Source: an uncultured Prevotella sp. (lineage in GTDB: Bacteria; Bacteroidota; Bacteroidia; Bacteroidales; Bacteroidaceae). From it: a DNA stretch of 7,713 bases. The stretch lies in NCBI GenBank assembly GCA_905234355.1, contig CAJOHP010000147.1, positions 1-7,713 on the forward strand. Reading direction: 5' to 3'. Shown in pieces: positions 6,290-7,713 of the stretch; position 1 is the first letter of the stretch, and each line of letters begins with the position of its first letter. The notes under the pieces were generated by a model. The model was not told where the DNA came from, did no database searches, and was given only the letters and a program-made list of their open reading frames with translations. The position numbers were made by a program, and so were the translations under genes.

Positions 6290-6328
6290 TCGGATAATAC
6301 TTTTTCCGACAATAGATATTTTATCCGA
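6290..6328. repeat. Inverted repeat
   Basis: TCGGATAA (6290-6297) and TTATCCGA (6321-6328) are perfect inverted copies separated by 23 bases. Just upstream lies a second small palindrome, AGGGG-TTAAAT-CCCCT. Neither is followed by a T-run in the plus direction. The role is unknown; a protein-binding site or the remains of a small mobile element are possible. Confidence 0.55.
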
Positions 6329-6386
6329 AGACCTCTCAGGCCATCAGAAACCAAATAGCAAAGAATATAACTACCTGATTTTCAGC

Positions 6387-6422
6387 AAAAAAAATAGAGG
6401 GCACTGCTATTGCAGTTCCCTC
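6387..6422 (-). terminator. Rho-independent terminator of the tRNA unit
   Basis: On the minus strand, GAGGGAACTGC and GCAGTGCCCTC form an 11-base stem with one mismatch and a four-base loop (arms 6412-6422 and 6397-6407), followed by TA and eight T (complement of 6387-6394). It lies 17 bases after the end of tRNA-Glu and closes the Ser-Glu transcript. Confidence 0.88.
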
Positions 6423-6439
6423 TTCAACTTCTTGAGGAG

Positions 6440-6511
6440 TAGTCGGTAAGGGAATCGAACCCTTATGCCAAGATTGAGAATCTTGTATCCTAACCGTTAG
6501 ATGAACCGACC
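6440..6511 (-). tRNA. tRNA-Glu (anticodon CUC)
   Basis: The minus strand folds as a tRNA: acceptor GGTCGGT pairs with ACCGACT (the first pair is G-U), the anticodon stem is CAAGA/TCTTG with loop TTCTCAA, and the T-arm is AAGGG-TTCGATT-CCCTT. The anticodon CTC is the complement of 6476-6478 and reads GAG codons. The discriminator base is A; CCA is not encoded. The gene follows tRNA-Ser with only six bases between them, so both are processed from one transcript. Confidence 0.93.
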
Positions 6512-6517
6512 AGTCTG

Positions 6518-6604
6518 CGGAAGCTGGGGGATTCGAACCCCCGGTACAGTCACCCGTACGGCAGTTTAGCAAACTACTGGTTTCAGCCACTCACCCAAAC
6601 TTCC
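6518..6604 (-). tRNA. tRNA-Ser (anticodon GCU)
   Basis: The 87-base minus-strand gene has acceptor GGAAGTT paired with AGCTTCC, anticodon stem GTAGT/ACTGC with loop TTGCTAA, and T-arm GGGGG-TTCGAAT-CCCCC. A long variable arm with GTAC paired to GTAC marks a class II tRNA, as expected for serine. The anticodon GCT is the complement of 6568-6570 and reads AGC and AGU. The discriminator is G, as in serine tRNAs; CCA is not encoded. Confidence 0.95.
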
Positions 6605-6605
6605 T

Positions 6606-6623
6606 CGGTAGATTTTTTTACCG
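6606..6623 (-). other. Small hairpin just upstream of tRNA-Ser
   Basis: CGGTA (6606-6610) and TACCG (6619-6623) pair around an eight-base loop that is mostly T on the plus strand. On the transcript it sits immediately before the mature tRNA 5' end, so it may be part of the precursor leader. Confidence 0.4.
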
Positions 6624-6653
6624 GATTTATAGCACTTGCTCTCAAATGCGGTG

Positions 6654-6685
6654 CAAAGGTACGACGTTTTTTTGAAACGGCCAAA
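6654..6685 (-). promoter_or_regulatory. Promoter of the tRNA-Ser/tRNA-Glu unit
   Basis: On the minus strand TTTG (complement of 6682-6685) is followed after 20 bases by TACCTTTG (complement of 6654-6661), matching the Bacteroidetes -33 and -7 boxes. The predicted start is near 6647, about 43 bases before the tRNA-Ser 5' end. Confidence 0.75.
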
Positions 6686-7021
6686 TCTTTTTGCAACTTT
6701 TTAAAAAATATTCGTATAGCGGGTGGGATATAGAGTCAACCAGCAAGTGCAAAATGGCCGCAAAGCGGCAAAGAGGTGACACAGCAATCGCTATCGCGGC
6801 ACGTAGCTATCGGGTGCATAGGTAATAAAATATGTGGATGAATGCAAATCTGACCGAGCGAGACATAGAGTAAGGGCTCCGTTGGTCACCGTTTAGGGGG
6901 TAAATGGGCGGCGTTGCTTACACCTATTTTATATATATAAGGACTGCTTCACACATCGTAGGGATATTTCTTCGCTGTGGAATCAATCCAGAAAGGCAGA
7001 AACTATTTTAGGGATAAAGCA
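6686..7021. other. Non-coding stretch between tRNA promoter and last gene
   Basis: No gene, RNA or clear repeat was recognised in these 336 bases. The only structures noted are a GC-rich hairpin GCCGC-AAA-GCGGC (6757-6769) and an AT dinucleotide run near 6930-6941. A 23-codon frame starting at 6754 is too short to support. The stretch separates divergent transcription: the tRNA unit to the left and the gene at 7078 to the right. Confidence 0.5.
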
Positions 7022-7051
7022 TTGCGGTATCATATTTTTTTCCTACATTTG
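7022..7051 (+). promoter_or_regulatory. Promoter of the RCK-paralogue gene
   Basis: TTG at 7022-7024 and TACATTTG at 7044-7051 are separated by 19 bases and fit the Bacteroidetes TTG / TAnnTTTG consensus well. Transcription would start near 7058, leaving a leader of about 20 bases before the ATG at 7078. The gene thus has its own promoter, separate from the channel-like gene. Confidence 0.75.
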
Positions 7052-7077
7052 CAATCGGAAAGTGTAACAACAGAATT

Positions 7078-7713
7078 ATGCCGAAAAGCATCATCATCAT
7101 AGGCAGCCACCCGATAGCCGACGACCTCACACGACAGTATGAGGCCATGGGCGCGATGGTGACCCGCCACCCGCAACTCAGTGCCGAGGGCGCAGACGCC
7201 AACAGCTGCGACGAGCTCTGCCTGCTGTCCGACGGCGACGACAACAAAGCCGTGGCCCTGCTCGAGCCGCTGACCGCCGCCTACGACCCGTCAGCGCACG
7301 ACGGCCGCCGCCTCACGCTGCACCTGCTGCTTGCCACCGGCACGGCGCTTCACATGCTGCAGACGACCGACCTCTGCAGCGCCATCAGCAGTAGGGCCGA
7401 CGTCTATCCCTTCACCACCATGCTGCTGTGGAGCCGGAGCATCACGCCCGACTACCGTCCCATCACCCTGCTGTCGGAACAGCACGTACACCTCGTGATC
7501 TTCGGCATGGGCGAGGCGGCGCAGACAGTGGCCATACAGACCGCCCACGTGGCCCACTACCCCAACTACACGAGAGACCACAAGCTGCGCACCCGTATCA
7601 CGATGGTCGACGAACAGGCCGCCACACGCTGCGAGGCTTTCATCAGTCGCTATCGCCATCTCTTCGACAACAGCTACTACCGCGTGGTGAAGCCTGCGGA
7701 GAGGAAGGCCATC
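7078..7713 (+). CDS. Soluble RCK/Rossmann paralogue of the channel-like protein, cut by right edge
   Basis: The first 212 codons are present and open to the end of the window. The protein starts with a Rossmann-like strand, SIIIIGSHPIA (4-14), without a signal peptide or membrane helix. A second Rossmann module begins with HLVIFGMGEAA (138-148), a GxGxxA dinucleotide-binding pattern. Residues 138-202 align with 325-390 of the 3001-5160 protein: shared blocks include HLV, AHV-H-PNY, RTRIT and YYR, about 29 identities in 65 positions by eye. Gene order within the protein (two Rossmann modules in series) is the same, so it looks like the same protein lacking the channel. The first module is shorter and lacks a canonical glycine motif. 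By analogy the unseen part may end in a RyR-like domain, but that cannot be seen. It could be a soluble regulatory partner or an independent nucleotide sensor. No gene name is justified. Confidence 0.75.
   Translation, partial: MPKSIIIIGSHPIADDLTRQYEAMGAMVTRHPQLSAEGADANSCDELCLLSDGDDNKAVALLEPLTAAYDPSAHDGRRLTLHLLLATGTALHMLQTTDLCSAISSRADVYPFTTMLLWSRSITPDYRPITLLSEQHVHLVIFGMGEAAQTVAIQTAHVAHYPNYTRDHKLRTRITMVDEQAATRCEAFISRYRHLFDNSYYRVVKPAERKAI

Larger units (their letters stand above)
5964..6386. other. Non-coding stretch between the SDR gene and the tRNA terminator
   Basis: No gene is supported in these 423 bases. They contain a small AAGTG-CGA-CACTT hairpin (6047-6059), the terminator-like hairpin at 6075-6098, a 12-base tandem duplication (6189-6212) and several inverted repeats between 6163 and 6328. 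A possible 86-codon plus-strand frame from 6189 runs through the duplication, the tRNA terminator and into the tRNA gene, so it is not credible as a gene. Confidence 0.5.

Noticed and set aside
6189..6449. Plus-strand frame of 86 codons
   Set aside because: It crosses the tandem duplication, the minus-strand terminator and the end of tRNA-Glu, and has no motif.
6440..6470. Attachment site at the 3' end of tRNA-Glu
   Set aside because: I looked for a second copy of the tRNA 3' end in the neighbouring intergenic DNA and found none, and no integrase gene is in the window.
6336..6590. Minus-strand frame of 84 codons
   Set aside because: It lies across both tRNA genes and the terminator, which explain the sequence better.
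1..7713. CRISPR array or toxin-antitoxin pair
   Set aside because: No regularly spaced repeats with unique spacers and no small overlapping gene pair were seen on either strand.

Overview
The window looks like a chromosomal segment of a Bacteroidota bacterium, most likely Bacteroidales close to Prevotella. The evidence is several promoters of the Bacteroidetes TAnnTTTG type, no strong Shine-Dalgarno sequences, a lipoprotein with an acidic stretch after its cysteine, tRNA genes without encoded CCA, and GC-rich genes separated by AT-rich spacers. This assignment is inferred from sequence style, not from a database match.

Layout, left to right. Positions 1-300 hold one arm of a repeat that occurs again at 1856-1927, plus an open frame on the minus strand that runs off the left edge. 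Then come a NagZ-like family 3 glycoside hydrolase lipoprotein (356-1549) and a structured intergenic stretch with a promoter and the second, more complete copy of the repeat (about 1600-1953). A PrsW-type intramembrane protease follows (1954-2691), then a promoter and folded leader (2742-3000). Next is a 719-residue membrane protein with a two-helix channel-like N-terminus, two RCK/Rossmann modules and a C-terminal RyR-like domain (3001-5160), then a YdfG-like short-chain dehydrogenase (5208-5963). A long non-coding stretch (5964-7077) contains a minus-strand tRNA-Ser(GCU)/tRNA-Glu(CUC) unit with its own promoter and terminator. The last gene starts at 7078 behind a good promoter and is cut by the right edge.

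The most interesting content is the pair formed by the 3001-5160 protein and the gene starting at 7078. Their second Rossmann modules are clearly homologous (about 29 identities over 65 aligned residues by eye), but the second protein lacks the membrane part. The first resembles the plant CASTOR/POLLUX (DMI1/SYM8) channels around the second helix and the RCK entry, has a non-canonical pore segment, and ends in a RyR-like domain. This suggests a ligand-sensing channel with a soluble paralogue, separated by a dehydrogenase and a tRNA unit. No function is established from sequence alone. The dehydrogenase lies 47 nt behind the channel gene and may be co-transcribed with it. The PrsW protease and the GH3 lipoprotein have no evident functional tie to the pair beyond proximity and, for PrsW, membrane location.
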